This document shows positions 6,645 to 15,911 of a stretch of 25,297 nt of DNA, piece by piece. The stretch lies in contig CAZIQY010000036.1 in assembly GCA_964541605.1 (NCBI GenBank), positions 1-25,297 on the forward strand, read 5' to 3'. The stretch comes from CAZIQY01 sp964541605. Lineage in GTDB: Bacteria > Desulfobacterota > Syntrophia > Syntrophales > UBA2185. Both the position numbers and the translations under genes were made by a program. How positions within the stretch are numbered: position 1 is the first letter of the stretch; every line of letters starts with the position of its first letter. A model generated the notes under the pieces. The model saw nothing but the letters and a program-made list of their open reading frames with translations, was not told where the DNA came from and made no database searches.

Positions 6645-8207
6645 ATGAAGAAAGAGGTAATCAAAGCCAATATCGTTGTGTTTATCGCCAGTTTCTGCAC
6701 CCTGGTGATCGAACTGGTAGCAGGGAGGATCATGGCGCCCTATGTGGGAGTTTCCCTCTATACCTGGACAAGCATTATCGGAGTCGTTCTTGCAGGCATC
6801 AGTATTGGAGCCTACCTGGGAGGCCTTCTGGCGGACCGCTTTCCAAGCCCGTCAACCCTCGGCTGGCTCCTGTTCCTGTCGGGAATCGGGGCCTTCACCA
6901 TTTCCCCTCTGACCAACCTCCTGGGGGCGGCCCAGTTCAACACCACGTTGATGATGCGGATACTCCTGCTGACCACCCTTATCTTTTTTATCCCCTCATG
7001 CATCCTCGGGATGATCTCTCCCGTCGTTGTTAAACTGACTCTGAGCAATCTGGCAAAGACGGGCAACGTGGTGGGGAAAATCTATGCCTTCTCCACGCTG
7101 GGCTCCATCATCGGGACCTTTGCCACGGGGTTTTTCCTTATCTCCTGGATGGGAACCAGAAACATCCTCCTGACGGTGGGAGCCATCCTGATCTTTTCGG
7201 CGCTGATTTTTGGCGGGGCGTTCATCCGGAAAAAATCATTTGCCGTTTTTCTGGTGGCGCTTGTCTCGCTGACATGGGCGTTTTACGGTTACGCCTTCAA
7301 GATGCCCCTTGATGAGCACACCTATTATTCCAAGGAAAGCGATTACTATACGATCAAAGCCAAAAAATATCTTACCAAGGACGGGCAGGTCTGGGCGGAT
7401 GCCCTGGTTTTGGATAACCTGATTCATTCCATCAACGATCTGAACAACCCCCTCTATCTGGATTACGAGTATCTCCGGATTTATGACGAAGTGGTAAGAT
7501 GGCAGATCAGCCGGAGCAGCTCCATGAAGGCCCTCTTCATCGGGGGAGGGGGCTATACCTTTCCCCACTGCCTGGAGATCATGCACCCTCAGTCTGAGAT
7601 CGATGTCGTCGAGATTGACCCGGAAATCACAAAAGTCGTTCATGACTATCTCGGAGTGCCCAGAAACAGCCGGATTCGGTCCTTTAATGAAGACGGCCGC
7701 TGGTTCGTGATGAACTCTCAGGACCAGGGAAAATATGACCTCATCGTGGGCGATGCCTTCAACGACCTCTCCATCCCCTACCACCTGACGACGCAGGAAT
7801 TTGCCGTTCAGATGGCGGCGCTGCTGAAGCCGGAAGGTATCCTCATGGCGAATGTCATCGACAGCTTCAAGAAGGGGCTGTTCATGCCGTCCTATATCCG
7901 GACACTGGAAGAGGTTTTCGGCAAGGGCAACGTTCACCTCGTCTTCCACAAGCCGGATTACGAAAATGCCGGCATCAGCACGTGCATTATCGTGGCAAGC
8001 AAGCAACCCTTGAATATGGCGGATTTTGTTGTCTTTACAAGGGGGCAGAAGGGAGCGGGAATAATGTCCAACGTGGTGCCGCCGGAACGGCTCCGACAGT
8101 ACCTGACAGAGCGCCCCCCCATGCTTCTGACGGACGATTATGTGCCGGTGGACAATATGATCGCCCCCATCTTCGAAGAACGTTACGGCTACAAGAAAAA
8201 CCGATAA
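6645..8207 (+). CDS. membrane-anchored spermidine-synthase-like protein
   Basis: A 520-residue fusion. The first 215 residues are strongly hydrophobic, about seven membrane segments, starting with the VIELVAGRIMAPYVG stretch typical of fused transporter-like/spermidine-synthase proteins. The remaining 300 residues form a Rossmann methyltransferase-like domain with LFIGGGGYTFP (298-307), the acidic DVVEIDP (320-326) and GDAFND (369-374), matching the nucleotide-binding and active-site regions of the SpeE family. Canonical SpeE transfers an aminopropyl group from decarboxylated AdoMet to putrescine. For these fused forms the true substrate is generally unproven, and I see no speD or other polyamine gene nearby. 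Ribosome site AGAGG. The phosphoesterase gene follows after 64 bases in the same direction. Confidence 0.83.
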   Translation: MKKEVIKANIVVFIASFCTLVIELVAGRIMAPYVGVSLYTWTSIIGVVLAGISIGAYLGGLLADRFPSPSTLGWLLFLSGIGAFTISPLTNLLGAAQFNTTLMMRILLLTTLIFFIPSCILGMISPVVVKLTLSNLAKTGNVVGKIYAFSTLGSIIGTFATGFFLISWMGTRNILLTVGAILIFSALIFGGAFIRKKSFAVFLVALVSLTWAFYGYAFKMPLDEHTYYSKESDYYTIKAKKYLTKDGQVWADALVLDNLIHSINDLNNPLYLDYEYLRIYDEVVRWQISRSSSMKALFIGGGGYTFPHCLEIMHPQSEIDVVEIDPEITKVVHDYLGVPRNSRIRSFNEDGRWFVMNSQDQGKYDLIVGDAFNDLSIPYHLTTQEFAVQMAALLKPEGILMANVIDSFKKGLFMPSYIRTLEEVFGKGNVHLVFHKPDYENAGISTCIIVASKQPLNMADFVVFTRGQKGAGIMSNVVPPERLRQYLTERPPMLLTDDYVPVDNMIAPIFEERYGYKKNR

Positions 8208-8271
8208 CCCGGCAATGAACACACCCTTACCGTGTCCAGCGCCGATGTGCAATGAAGACAAGGAGTGAGAC

Positions 8272-9570
8272 ATGCTGGTCTTTATAAGCGATACGCACTT
8301 GACGGACGGTACGTCGGGAACCACGATTGTCCCGGCGGCTTTTGACAAGTTCTGCAGGGCTCTCGAGGATATCGTGTGGGACCCGGGCAGGACAAACATC
8401 AAAACCATCGGAATCGTCCTTCTGGGCGACATCATAGATGTCATTCGCTCCGCCCGCTGGCTGCGACCGGAAAATGCGAATCCGGTGAATCCTGTGAGAC
8501 CCTGGTCAGGTGAAAGCCTGTCGGACAGCGCCGGGTGGAACCTCAAGAGGTACACGGAGGCGGTTGTCGATGCCATCGTGAATAGGCCCGACAATATCGA
8601 GGCGATGGGGTATCTCAAAGGTTTCAAGGGGCGCATGGCGGACAAGGGTGCGGAGGTGACGATCTCTTATATTATCGGCAACCACGACTGGCTCGTGAAC
8701 AGATACGATTCGACGCGGGAAAAAATAGCCGGGTTTCTGGGTCTGGAGAATCCGTTCCAGTTTGCGGACAACAGATTCCCGTTAGAGCAAGTCTTTCATG
8801 ATTATTGTGTCTTTGCCAGACATGGCGATTATTACGATCCTATGAATTTTGAAGGCAATCGCGACGCCTCTTCTCTCGGGGACGCCATCGTTATCGACCT
8901 CATCAACAAGTTTCCTTCAGCGGTTGCGAAGGATTCCGTCCTCGGTTCCAATCAGGACCTGGTCGGTCGTCTTAAGGAAATCGACAACGTCCGGCCGCTT
9001 TTAGATATTCCCGTATGGTTGCAGGGCGTCTGCAACGAGCATCCGGGTGTCGAAGAGCGGGTGCATTGCATATGGAACGGGCTTGTGGATGGGTTTTTTC
9101 AGATGCAATTCATCAGGGATCACGACCGCTTCGGGCCGGATATGACCGATTTCCTCGAATTGGCTCTGCGCCTCACGTCGAGATTCTCTTTCGGACATCT
9201 CATGGAGATCGTCGGCAGCAAGTCCATGAAATATCTATACAGCAAGTCCGACGACTACAAGCGATACGCCTACAATGAAGCGGCGCTGAGAAGCAATATA
9301 GCCCGCTATGTCGTCTATGGCCACACGCATTGTGCCGAGCAGGCGCCACTGGATATCGTTCACATTCCAGGCGAAGGGGCCTTGGAAAAGCTCTATTTTA
9401 ATGCGGGGACATGGCGCAAGGTCTTTGAGCATACGACATTCGACGAGGAAAAATGCGAGTTTATCGGGTGGCACGTCATGACGTTCGTGTTGTTCTATCT
9501 CGAAAGCGAAAAGGACAAAAACCGGGACTATGAGGTATGGTCGGGTTCACTGGGGCAGGGGAGGATGTGA
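8272..9570 (+). CDS. calcineurin-like metallophosphoesterase
   Basis: A 432-residue predicted two-metal phosphoesterase with all five family motifs in order: Asp7-x-His9 (SDTHL), Gly52-Asp53 (LLGDIID), GNHDW (Asn137-His138-Asp139), HGD (His184) and GHTH (His351, His353). The stretch of about 165 residues between the last two motifs is long and partly helical, unlike small UDP-diacylglucosamine hydrolases of the LpxH type. The substrate cannot be given. There is no signal peptide, so it is probably cytoplasmic. It has the ribosome site AAGGAG and lies between a membrane protein and uppP, 48 bases before the latter. A role in envelope or lipid-phosphate metabolism would fit but is inference. 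Confidence 0.85.
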   Translation: MLVFISDTHLTDGTSGTTIVPAAFDKFCRALEDIVWDPGRTNIKTIGIVLLGDIIDVIRSARWLRPENANPVNPVRPWSGESLSDSAGWNLKRYTEAVVDAIVNRPDNIEAMGYLKGFKGRMADKGAEVTISYIIGNHDWLVNRYDSTREKIAGFLGLENPFQFADNRFPLEQVFHDYCVFARHGDYYDPMNFEGNRDASSLGDAIVIDLINKFPSAVAKDSVLGSNQDLVGRLKEIDNVRPLLDIPVWLQGVCNEHPGVEERVHCIWNGLVDGFFQMQFIRDHDRFGPDMTDFLELALRLTSRFSFGHLMEIVGSKSMKYLYSKSDDYKRYAYNEAALRSNIARYVVYGHTHCAEQAPLDIVHIPGEGALEKLYFNAGTWRKVFEHTTFDEEKCEFIGWHVMTFVLFYLESEKDKNRDYEVWSGSLGQGRM

Positions 9571-9618
9571 CGGCAAGATAGTGGTTGACAATTCCGGCAA
9601 AAAAAGAAAAAAGGGCGC

Positions 9619-10392
9619 ATGGATTTTTTAACCGCTGTCATTCTGGGAATCGTGCAGGGCGTATCTGAATTTCTGCCCATTTCTTCCACGGGCCACATGA
9701 TTCTTGCGTCTCACCTGATGGGGCTCAAGCACACGGAATTTCTGAAGAGTTTTGAAATCGCCATCCAGGCGGGCACCATCCTGTCCGTGGTCGTCCTCTA
9801 CTGGCGGGCTCTTCTGGTAGACGTCGAGGTCATGAAGCGGATTATCGTGGCCTTCATTCCCACGGGCGTTCTGGGGCTGACCCTTTACAGATTGATCAAG
9901 GGATACCTTCTCGGTTCGGAGAATGTTGTTCTTGCGTCGCTTCTGCTCGGCGGAATTTTTCTGGTGGTTTTTGAGCTGTGGTATCGCGAAAAGGAAGACG
10001 CGGCCGGTGAAATCAGGGAGGTTTCCTACAAAAACGCCCTGATTATCGGCCTTTTTCAGTCTATCGCCATGATCCCGGGCGTTTCCCGCTCCGCCTCCAC
10101 GATCGTCGGCGGCCTGATTCTGGGGCTGAAGCGAAAAACCATCGTCGAGTTCACCTTTCTCCTGGCCGTGCCCACGATGCTCGCCGCCACGGGTTACGAC
10201 CTGATCAAAAGCGGATCAGAGTTTTCCCTGGGGCAATATCAATATCTTCTGGCGGGCTTTGTCACCGCTTTCATCGTAGCCATCCTGTGCATCAAATTTC
10301 TGCTTCACTTTATCAAAACCCACACTTTCATTTCTTTCGGCGCCTACCGGATCATTCTGGTGATCGCATGGTTTCTGACCCTGAAGATATAA
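9619..10392 (+). CDS. uppP: undecaprenyl-diphosphatase (BacA family)
   Basis: A 257-residue integral membrane enzyme that dephosphorylates undecaprenyl diphosphate so that the lipid carrier for peptidoglycan and other surface glycans can be reused; loss or overexpression changes bacitracin tolerance. Both family signatures are present: QGVSEFLPISSTGH (13-26, with Glu17) and PGVSRSAST (153-161, with Arg157). The length is typical and the multi-span hydrophobic profile is intact. The ATG at 9619 has only a weak GGG ribosome site, so coupling to the upstream phosphoesterase gene is likely. It meets the convergent peptidase gene with only 11 bases between stops and no visible terminator. Confidence 0.96.
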   Translation: MDFLTAVILGIVQGVSEFLPISSTGHMILASHLMGLKHTEFLKSFEIAIQAGTILSVVVLYWRALLVDVEVMKRIIVAFIPTGVLGLTLYRLIKGYLLGSENVVLASLLLGGIFLVVFELWYREKEDAAGEIREVSYKNALIIGLFQSIAMIPGVSRSASTIVGGLILGLKRKTIVEFTFLLAVPTMLAATGYDLIKSGSEFSLGQYQYLLAGFVTAFIVAILCIKFLLHFIKTHTFISFGAYRIILVIAWFLTLKI

Positions 10393-10403
10393 CGCTCAAA
10401 TCT

Positions 10404-13379
10404 TTACGCCAGAGATTCCATCTGAAGCTTCACATCCAGGATTTCGCTGGCTTTCCGTAGGCTTTCATCAGGTGCGTAGACAGCCACTATCGCTGATTTT
10501 TCAGCCTTCGTGAAGTAGTCTCTGGCGGCTTCATGCAGGCTTTCCGGCGTCATATCGAGGATTTTGCTGCGGAAGTTCAGACGATCTTCGTCGGAAAATC
10601 CCATAAAATCTCGCATCATGGCCACATATCCACGGTTTGACGGATCCATGGGCCTGTCGAGGGTACCGATGGTTCCGATGATCGCTTTTTCAAGCTCATC
10701 CGGGGACATCCTGTTTTCGGTGACCAACTCGAGAGCCTCGTGGTAAACGTCCAGAGTTTTTGCGATATGGGGATCCCGGTAAGATAGAAATGCGAATATG
10801 CCGCTGGCGGGGTCGTACTGTGACATGGCGCCATAGGCGCCGCCCTGCACCCTGATCAGCCTGTAAAGATATCCGCTCGACAGCTGTCTTGAGAGAATGA
10901 GGAGAGGGGCGGAAAGCGGGTCAGCATAGGTGGGGGCTGGAAGAGCCATCGCCACATAGGCGACCTGTGCGGGGATCGTGATTCCGACATGACCGGAAAA
11001 CATATCCGGACTTCCCTGTTTTCCCATGCTTCTACGAGATGTTAACCGCCGGACGAGTTCTGACGCGGCATCCGACAGGAGTGATAACCCGTCCTGTTCT
11101 GCCGTCAAATTCAGGTAAAGACGCTCTTTTGTGAAAATCATTTTTCGCAGACGGTCAAGTTTCTCCCGGATTTCCGGTTTGTTATTTTCGAACTGGCCTG
11201 AGACATGGTTCATGAACTTAAGCTGAGTCCGGCCGTGCCATTGCTCATCCCTGTATGCCGGTACACTGAGGGATGCGCCCGCGGCACGCCGCGCGAAGAT
11301 ATGTCCCGAGGGAACAACAGCGGCATGAAGCCCGTTTTTCCTTTCGTAAATGAGATCCCGCATGCGGGTTTCATCAGAAAGGTCTCCCGCATTCAGAATG
11401 TCTGAAATGATGTTCACCGCATCGCCGACGTTTCTATAAAGGGATTTTGCCCGGAAGATCAACTTCTGCCAGGTCTTCTTTCCGTCTTTGGCCATGCCGG
11501 CCGACAGATGATAACCGACGCCCCCTGTTTTGAGAGCGATGCGCTTGGCCATCTCCTCGTAATCCAGGCCTGCCGCTCCCATGTTTGTCATCAGTTTTCC
11601 AAGGAGAGGGAGATATATCTGCAGCTCCTCGGGAATGTCGGATATATCGAACGCCAGATCCAGGTAAGCGATCCCGTTGGTAAAAAGATCGTGCACCATA
11701 GCCGGTGTTTCGAGGATCGCGGTCTTTACAGTGGGGATGCGTTCTATATCACGTGAGATATTGATTATTTGCAGCTTTGGCATGGCGGCAATCGCTTCCG
11801 GCTTGTCCGGCTCGGACTGGAATATTTTCAGGGCTTCGGCATCCCTCCGGATCTTTTCCTGTTCTTCACCGGAAAGGGAGGCTTTAATGGCCGTCATTTT
11901 TTGGCGATATGCTTTTTCCTGTTCCGACTGATAGGTGCTGTCCGGTTCCAGGACGGAAAGAAGGCGGTGAGGATTGTCCAGAAACCACTTCCGGACGATT
12001 TCCTGAAAGAGACCGGGATGGGCGTCCCACTTTTTGCGGATATTCTCTATGATACCCGGGAAGTTCAGCCCAGCGAAGGGGTCTCCGTCGTAAAGCCAGG
12101 TGTGGAAGACCCTTCCCATAAGAACAATGCCGTAAGGATAAGTGCCGCGAACGATTTCCTTTCCATGAAACTCGACCTGATGCAGCGTGCCTTCAATCAA
12201 CTCCCGGTCAAAACCGGATTCTGCGAGATTCTTCAATGTGTCCAGGATCAGGGTTTCTACCTGTGACGCTTTCTCCGGGTCCGAACCGCGCAGCCCGACC
12301 ACAAAGGCGATCTGTTTCAGGTCCCTCTCGATTCCCGACACGGGAGACAGGTCTTCTCCGAGGCCTGAGTCGATCAACGCCTTGCGGAGAGGTCCCGCTG
12401 CGCTTCCGATCAGGATTCCTGAGGTAATCTGCAGGAGGATGGCGGCTTCATCATCCGTGTTTTCCGCCAGCATCCAGGCCACATTAACGGCCGTTTTTTT
12501 CCCCGGATTTTCCTCTTTTCCGATGGGATAGGTTCCGTGAATGGAAGAAGGTTTTTTCCATCTCGCTTGGCTTGAGACGGCTGAATCGATTTCGATCCGG
12601 TCGAACCCCGCCAGCATCTCCTCCAAAAACGCGAGATGCTCCTCCGTCGGAATATCTCCATACAGGAAAATACGGGCATTCGAGGGTGAATAGTAGGCGC
12701 GATGAAACGCCTTGAACCCTTCGTATGTCAGCATGAGGATGTCATCCGGGCTGCCGCCGGAATCAAAGGCATAGGCGGTATCCGGGTAGAGATTTTCCTG
12801 GATGATCTTGTACATGAGTGAATCCGGCGAAGAATAGGCGCCTTTCATTTCGTTGAATACGATTCCCGAAATGGTCAGTTCGCTCGTCGGGTCATCCGGA
12901 TTGGAAAAGGTTAGATGGTGTCCCTCCTGGAAGAACGTTTCTTTGAGCAGTCTGGGATGGAGCACCAGATCGGTATATACACGGGCGAGGTTGAAAAAAT
13001 CCGTTTTCACCTGGCTTGCCACGGGATATACGGTTTTATCGGGATACGTAAATGCGTTGATAAATGTTTGCAGCGTTCCCTTTTGCAACTCGTTGAACGC
13101 ATCCTTCAGTGGATATCGCTCGGAACCGGCAAGCACGGAGTGTTCCAGAATATGCGGGACGCCGGTTGAATCCGTAGGCGGCGTGCGAAAGCCTATGGCG
13201 TAGAGATTTTCCCGGTCGTCACAGTGGAGATGAAGAATCCTCGCGCCGGTTTTTTCATGTTCCATTTCATAGGCTGTTATTCGCATTTCCTGGATCTGCT
13301 CCACCCGGAGAATCCTGAACCCGTGGCGGTTGTCTCCCGCTGCAAGGGTCGGAACAGGGCATTTTTTTTGAGAAGCCAT
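10404..13379 (-). CDS. M16C family metallopeptidase (PreP/falcilysin-like)
   Basis: A zinc endopeptidase of about 991 residues that, by family, degrades oligopeptides and unfolded peptide fragments inside a closed chamber. The inverted zinc motif HxxEH is seen (VPHILEH, His79-Glu82-His83 counted from the GTG at 13388), with the third ligand Glu180 in GIVFNEMKG. The C-terminal half carries RVQGGAYGAM, a substrate-clamping segment of M16 enzymes. Length and single-chain, four-domain layout fit M16C. A GTG start at 13388 is possible, but the ATG at 13379 forms a TGATG junction with the gdhA stop and has GAGGGTG upstream, so I prefer it. It is translationally coupled to gdhA, suggesting that peptide breakdown and glutamate metabolism are co-expressed. 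No signal peptide, so cytoplasmic. Confidence 0.92.
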   Translation of the reverse strand: MASQKKCPVPTLAAGDNRHGFRILRVEQIQEMRITAYEMEHEKTGARILHLHCDDRENLYAIGFRTPPTDSTGVPHILEHSVLAGSERYPLKDAFNELQKGTLQTFINAFTYPDKTVYPVASQVKTDFFNLARVYTDLVLHPRLLKETFFQEGHHLTFSNPDDPTSELTISGIVFNEMKGAYSSPDSLMYKIIQENLYPDTAYAFDSGGSPDDILMLTYEGFKAFHRAYYSPSNARIFLYGDIPTEEHLAFLEEMLAGFDRIEIDSAVSSQARWKKPSSIHGTYPIGKEENPGKKTAVNVAWMLAENTDDEAAILLQITSGILIGSAAGPLRKALIDSGLGEDLSPVSGIERDLKQIAFVVGLRGSDPEKASQVETLILDTLKNLAESGFDRELIEGTLHQVEFHGKEIVRGTYPYGIVLMGRVFHTWLYDGDPFAGLNFPGIIENIRKKWDAHPGLFQEIVRKWFLDNPHRLLSVLEPDSTYQSEQEKAYRQKMTAIKASLSGEEQEKIRRDAEALKIFQSEPDKPEAIAAMPKLQIINISRDIERIPTVKTAILETPAMVHDLFTNGIAYLDLAFDISDIPEELQIYLPLLGKLMTNMGAAGLDYEEMAKRIALKTGGVGYHLSAGMAKDGKKTWQKLIFRAKSLYRNVGDAVNIISDILNAGDLSDETRMRDLIYERKNGLHAAVVPSGHIFARRAAGASLSVPAYRDEQWHGRTQLKFMNHVSGQFENNKPEIREKLDRLRKMIFTKERLYLNLTAEQDGLSLLSDAASELVRRLTSRRSMGKQGSPDMFSGHVGITIPAQVAYVAMALPAPTYADPLSAPLLILSRQLSSGYLYRLIRVQGGAYGAMSQYDPASGIFAFLSYRDPHIAKTLDVYHEALELVTENRMSPDELEKAIIGTIGTLDRPMDPSNRGYVAMMRDFMGFSDEDRLNFRSKILDMTPESLHEAARDYFTKAEKSAIVAVYAPDESLRKASEILDVKLQMESLA

Positions 13380-14626
13380 CAGGCCCACCCTCGAAGCTTC
13401 ATCGCTTCAACAACGCGTTCGACGGCAACAACGTAGGCAGCCTGTCTCATATTGATGTTGTATTTCCGTGAGGTGTTGAGGACGGAATGGTATGCCGTTT
13501 TCATTTTCTTGTCCAGACGGTTGTGTATGTCTTCCAGCTCCCAGTAGTACATGTAGGAATTCTGCACCATTTCAAAGTACGACACCGTGACGCTTCCCGC
13601 ATTGCACAGAAAATCGGGTATCACGTGGATTCCGTTTCGATGAAGAATCTCATCAGCTTCCGTCGTGGTCGGTCCGCTCCCGAGTTCCGCCACGATCCGG
13701 GCTTTGATCCTTGAGGCATTATCCTCGGTAATGACGCTTTCCATGGCGGCGGGAAAGAGGATATCCACATCAAGCTCCAGAATTTCTTCATTTGAAATGG
13801 GGTTTGAATCGGGAAAATGAATCACAGAGGATGTTTTTGCCTTGTATGTTCCCGCCTCTTCCGGATCGATTCCCTCCGGGTTGTGGATGCCTCCTCTCGA
13901 ATCGCTGATGGCGACCACCTTGCAGCCGAACAGGGATCTGGCCAGGCACGCTGCATGATAGCCGGCGTTGCCGTATCCCTGGACGGCGACAGTTGCCCGG
14001 GAAAGATCAATTCCGCATTCCTGTGCCGCCTCGCGGAGCGTGTAGAGGCCGCCTCTTGCCGTTGCGTCACTGCGCCCTTCGGAACCGCCAAGAGAGAGGG
14101 GCTTGCCGGTGATAACGCCAAACTGGTTTTTCCCACAGAGCTTCGAGTATTCGTCCACCATCCAGGCCATGATCTGGGGGTTCGTGTAGACGTCCGGGGC
14201 GGGCACATCTTTTTCCGGGCCGATGATCTGCCAGACGCGGTCCACGTAGGTACGGCTCAACCGTTCCAGTTCGCCGGCGGTCATTTCCTTCGGGTTGCAG
14301 ACAACGCCGCCTTTGGCTCCACCCAGAGGAAGATCGAGAAGAGCGCATTTCCACGTCATCCAGGCGGCCAAAGCCCGGACGGTATCGATGGTCTCGTCCG
14401 GATGAAACCGGATGCCTCCCTGGGTGGGACCCTTGGCGTCGTTGTATTGAACCCTGTATGCCTTAAAGACCCGTGTGGAACCATCGTCCATGCGAACCGG
14501 CAGCGATACGTGAAGTTCACGCATGGGGACCCTGAGAATTGCATGAACGCCAGGCTCAAGATTAAGAATTCTTGCACACTGATCCAACTGCTTTTGTGCA
14601 ACTTCAAACGGATTCATTCTACCCAT
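13379..14626 (-). CDS. gdhA: glutamate dehydrogenase (Glu/Leu/Phe/Val family)
   Basis: A 415-residue enzyme interconverting glutamate with 2-oxoglutarate and ammonium. Visible: substrate-binding Lys93 (TWKCALLDLP), catalytic Lys105 in PLGGAKGGV, Asp145 in VPAPDVYTNP, and the dinucleotide fold GYGNAG (217-222), ending in the acidic ISDSRGG. The last suggests NAD rather than NADP, as inference. The size fits hexameric enzymes. The ATG at 14626 has GGGGAGG eight bases upstream; an internal ATG lies three codons later. It is transcribed away from the NrpR-type regulator gene, with which it shares a 173-base control region, so repression by that regulator is likely. A leucine or phenylalanine dehydrogenase is a less likely alternative. 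Confidence 0.94.
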   Translation of the reverse strand: MGRMNPFEVAQKQLDQCARILNLEPGVHAILRVPMRELHVSLPVRMDDGSTRVFKAYRVQYNDAKGPTQGGIRFHPDETIDTVRALAAWMTWKCALLDLPLGGAKGGVVCNPKEMTAGELERLSRTYVDRVWQIIGPEKDVPAPDVYTNPQIMAWMVDEYSKLCGKNQFGVITGKPLSLGGSEGRSDATARGGLYTLREAAQECGIDLSRATVAVQGYGNAGYHAACLARSLFGCKVVAISDSRGGIHNPEGIDPEEAGTYKAKTSSVIHFPDSNPISNEEILELDVDILFPAAMESVITEDNASRIKARIVAELGSGPTTTEADEILHRNGIHVIPDFLCNAGSVTVSYFEMVQNSYMYYWELEDIHNRLDKKMKTAYHSVLNTSRKYNINMRQAAYVVAVERVVEAMKLRGWA

Positions 14627-14799
14627 ACAGATGTCCTCCCCGGTAATAATCTTTCATTAATACTTACTATATCAAATATGCCGCGCTGAAAGAAAGAACA
14701 AATAGAAAAACGAAAAAAGAGGAACAATATTGTTTTTATTTTGTTGACAATTCTGTATTAAATTGATAGAAGCATCGGCAAACAATTGCCGATTGCCTT
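14627..14799. promoter_or_regulatory. divergent gdhA / nrpR control region
   Basis: 173 A/T-rich bases between two divergent genes. A perfect 12-base palindrome, AACAATATTGTT, lies at 14723-14734, and TTGACA, a consensus -35 for the rightward gene, at 14744-14749; the matching -10 is poor. On the minus strand TATAGT can serve as a -10 for gdhA. The palindrome is a candidate operator. It resembles GGAA-N6-TTCC, the archaeal NrpR site, only on the left half. Confidence 0.5.
14774..14793 (+). repeat. perfect inverted repeat over the nrpR translation start region
   Basis: ATCGGCAA (14774-14781) and TTGCCGAT (14786-14793) form an eight-base-pair perfect repeat with an ACAA loop, ending six bases before the ATG at 14800. 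It occupies the place where a ribosome site should be. It could be a DNA operator for self-repression or an mRNA hairpin that limits translation. Confidence 0.65.
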
Positions 14800-15861
14800 A
14801 TGAAACAGTTTTATCATCCCGGAGAAATTGAAAGAAAAACCATCATGATTCTGCGAATCCTGAAGGAAAATCAGGAGCCTGTCGGTGCGCGCATTATCGC
14901 CAGACGGATGCAGGAAGAGGGGATCATGTTGAGCGAAAGGACTGTCCGGTATCACCTGAAGCTCATGGATGAGCGCGGATTGACGCATCTTGTAGGGAGA
15001 CGGGACGGCCGGATCATTACAGACAGAGGTGTCGCCGAAATCGGAAATGCCATGGTCCAGGATAAGGTCGGATTGGCCATTTCCCGTATCGAGATCATGG
15101 CCTACAGGACGAGCTTTAATCCTGAAAACGGTCAGGGGGTTCTTCCTGTCAATGTGTCTTATTTCCCCCGGGAAATTTTCAAAGATGCCCTGAAAGTCAT
15201 GAGTCCCGCCTTCGAATCCGGAATGGCGGTAAGTAGTCTTGTAGCGGTAGCAGACGAAAACGAACATCTTGGCGACACGCTGGTGCCCACGGGGTGTGTT
15301 GGCCTGGCGACGGTCTGCAGTCTGGTGATCAACGGTGTGCTTCTGAAGGCCGGAATCCCCATGGACTCGAAATTCGGGGGTATTATTCAGATGAAAAACA
15401 GAAAACCTCTGCGGTTCGTTGAATTGATTCATTATTCCGGTTCTTCTCTGGATCCCTCGGAGGCATTTATCCGGGCGGAGATGACGTCGGTGCAACATGT
15501 TCTGGAAAAAGGGGAAGGGAATATCCTGGCAAACTTCAGGGAGGTTCCGGCTCCGTGTCGGCCTCTGGTTGAGGATATTATCGGCAAACTCAAGAGGTTC
15601 GGAATAGAAGGGGTCATATCCGTTGGTGATGTAAGTGAACCGGTATGTCAGGTTCATGTGGATGTAAATAAAGTGGGAGTGATCCTCATGGGAGGACTGA
15701 ATCCTGTAGCCTGCGCTCAGGAAGCAGGGCTCAAGGCAGAGAACCGCGGTATGGCCATGTTGATGGATTATCGCGAGCTGAAACCTTTTGCGTCTGTATT
15801 GGAACACTGGACAGGATCAAAGGCCGAAGGAATCGGGAAGCGAAAATTAAAAAATAAATAA
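14800..15861 (+). CDS. nrpR: NrpR-type transcriptional regulator (winged helix + DUF128/NrpR domain)
   Basis: A 353-residue DNA-binding regulator. Residues about 10-80 form a winged helix (LSERTVRYHLKLMDERGL, then the wing GRRDGRIITDRG). Residues about 85-330 are one NrpR/DUF128 sensor domain (LPVNVSYFPREIF, GDTLVPTGCVGLATVCSL, DSKFGGIIQM, GVILMGGLNPVACAQEAG). In methanogens NrpR represses nitrogen-assimilation genes and is released by 2-oxoglutarate. Here the neighbours are gdhA (divergent) and a glutamate synthase (50 bases downstream, same direction), which supports the same job. The start has no Shine-Dalgarno sequence; an inverted repeat fills that space. The helix-turn-helix would be cut by the next ATG, so 14800 is the best start. 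Confidence 0.88.
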   Translation: MKQFYHPGEIERKTIMILRILKENQEPVGARIIARRMQEEGIMLSERTVRYHLKLMDERGLTHLVGRRDGRIITDRGVAEIGNAMVQDKVGLAISRIEIMAYRTSFNPENGQGVLPVNVSYFPREIFKDALKVMSPAFESGMAVSSLVAVADENEHLGDTLVPTGCVGLATVCSLVINGVLLKAGIPMDSKFGGIIQMKNRKPLRFVELIHYSGSSLDPSEAFIRAEMTSVQHVLEKGEGNILANFREVPAPCRPLVEDIIGKLKRFGIEGVISVGDVSEPVCQVHVDVNKVGVILMGGLNPVACAQEAGLKAENRGMAMLMDYRELKPFASVLEHWTGSKAEGIGKRKLKNK

Positions 15862-15911
15862 TTCAAAGTTCTTAATAAAGAAAACAATTTTTTGGAAGGA
15901 GACAAAAAGAA

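Noticed and set aside
7236..8645. 469-codon minus-strand frame
   Set aside because: It spans two real plus-strand genes with family motifs and their gap. No domain and an implausible composition.
13817..14689. 290-codon plus-strand frame
   Set aside because: Antisense to gdhA, whose catalytic motifs are intact. It also runs through the gdhA ribosome site and leader.
14758..15807. 349-codon minus-strand frame
   Set aside because: Antisense to the NrpR-type gene. Rich in His and Arg with no motif.
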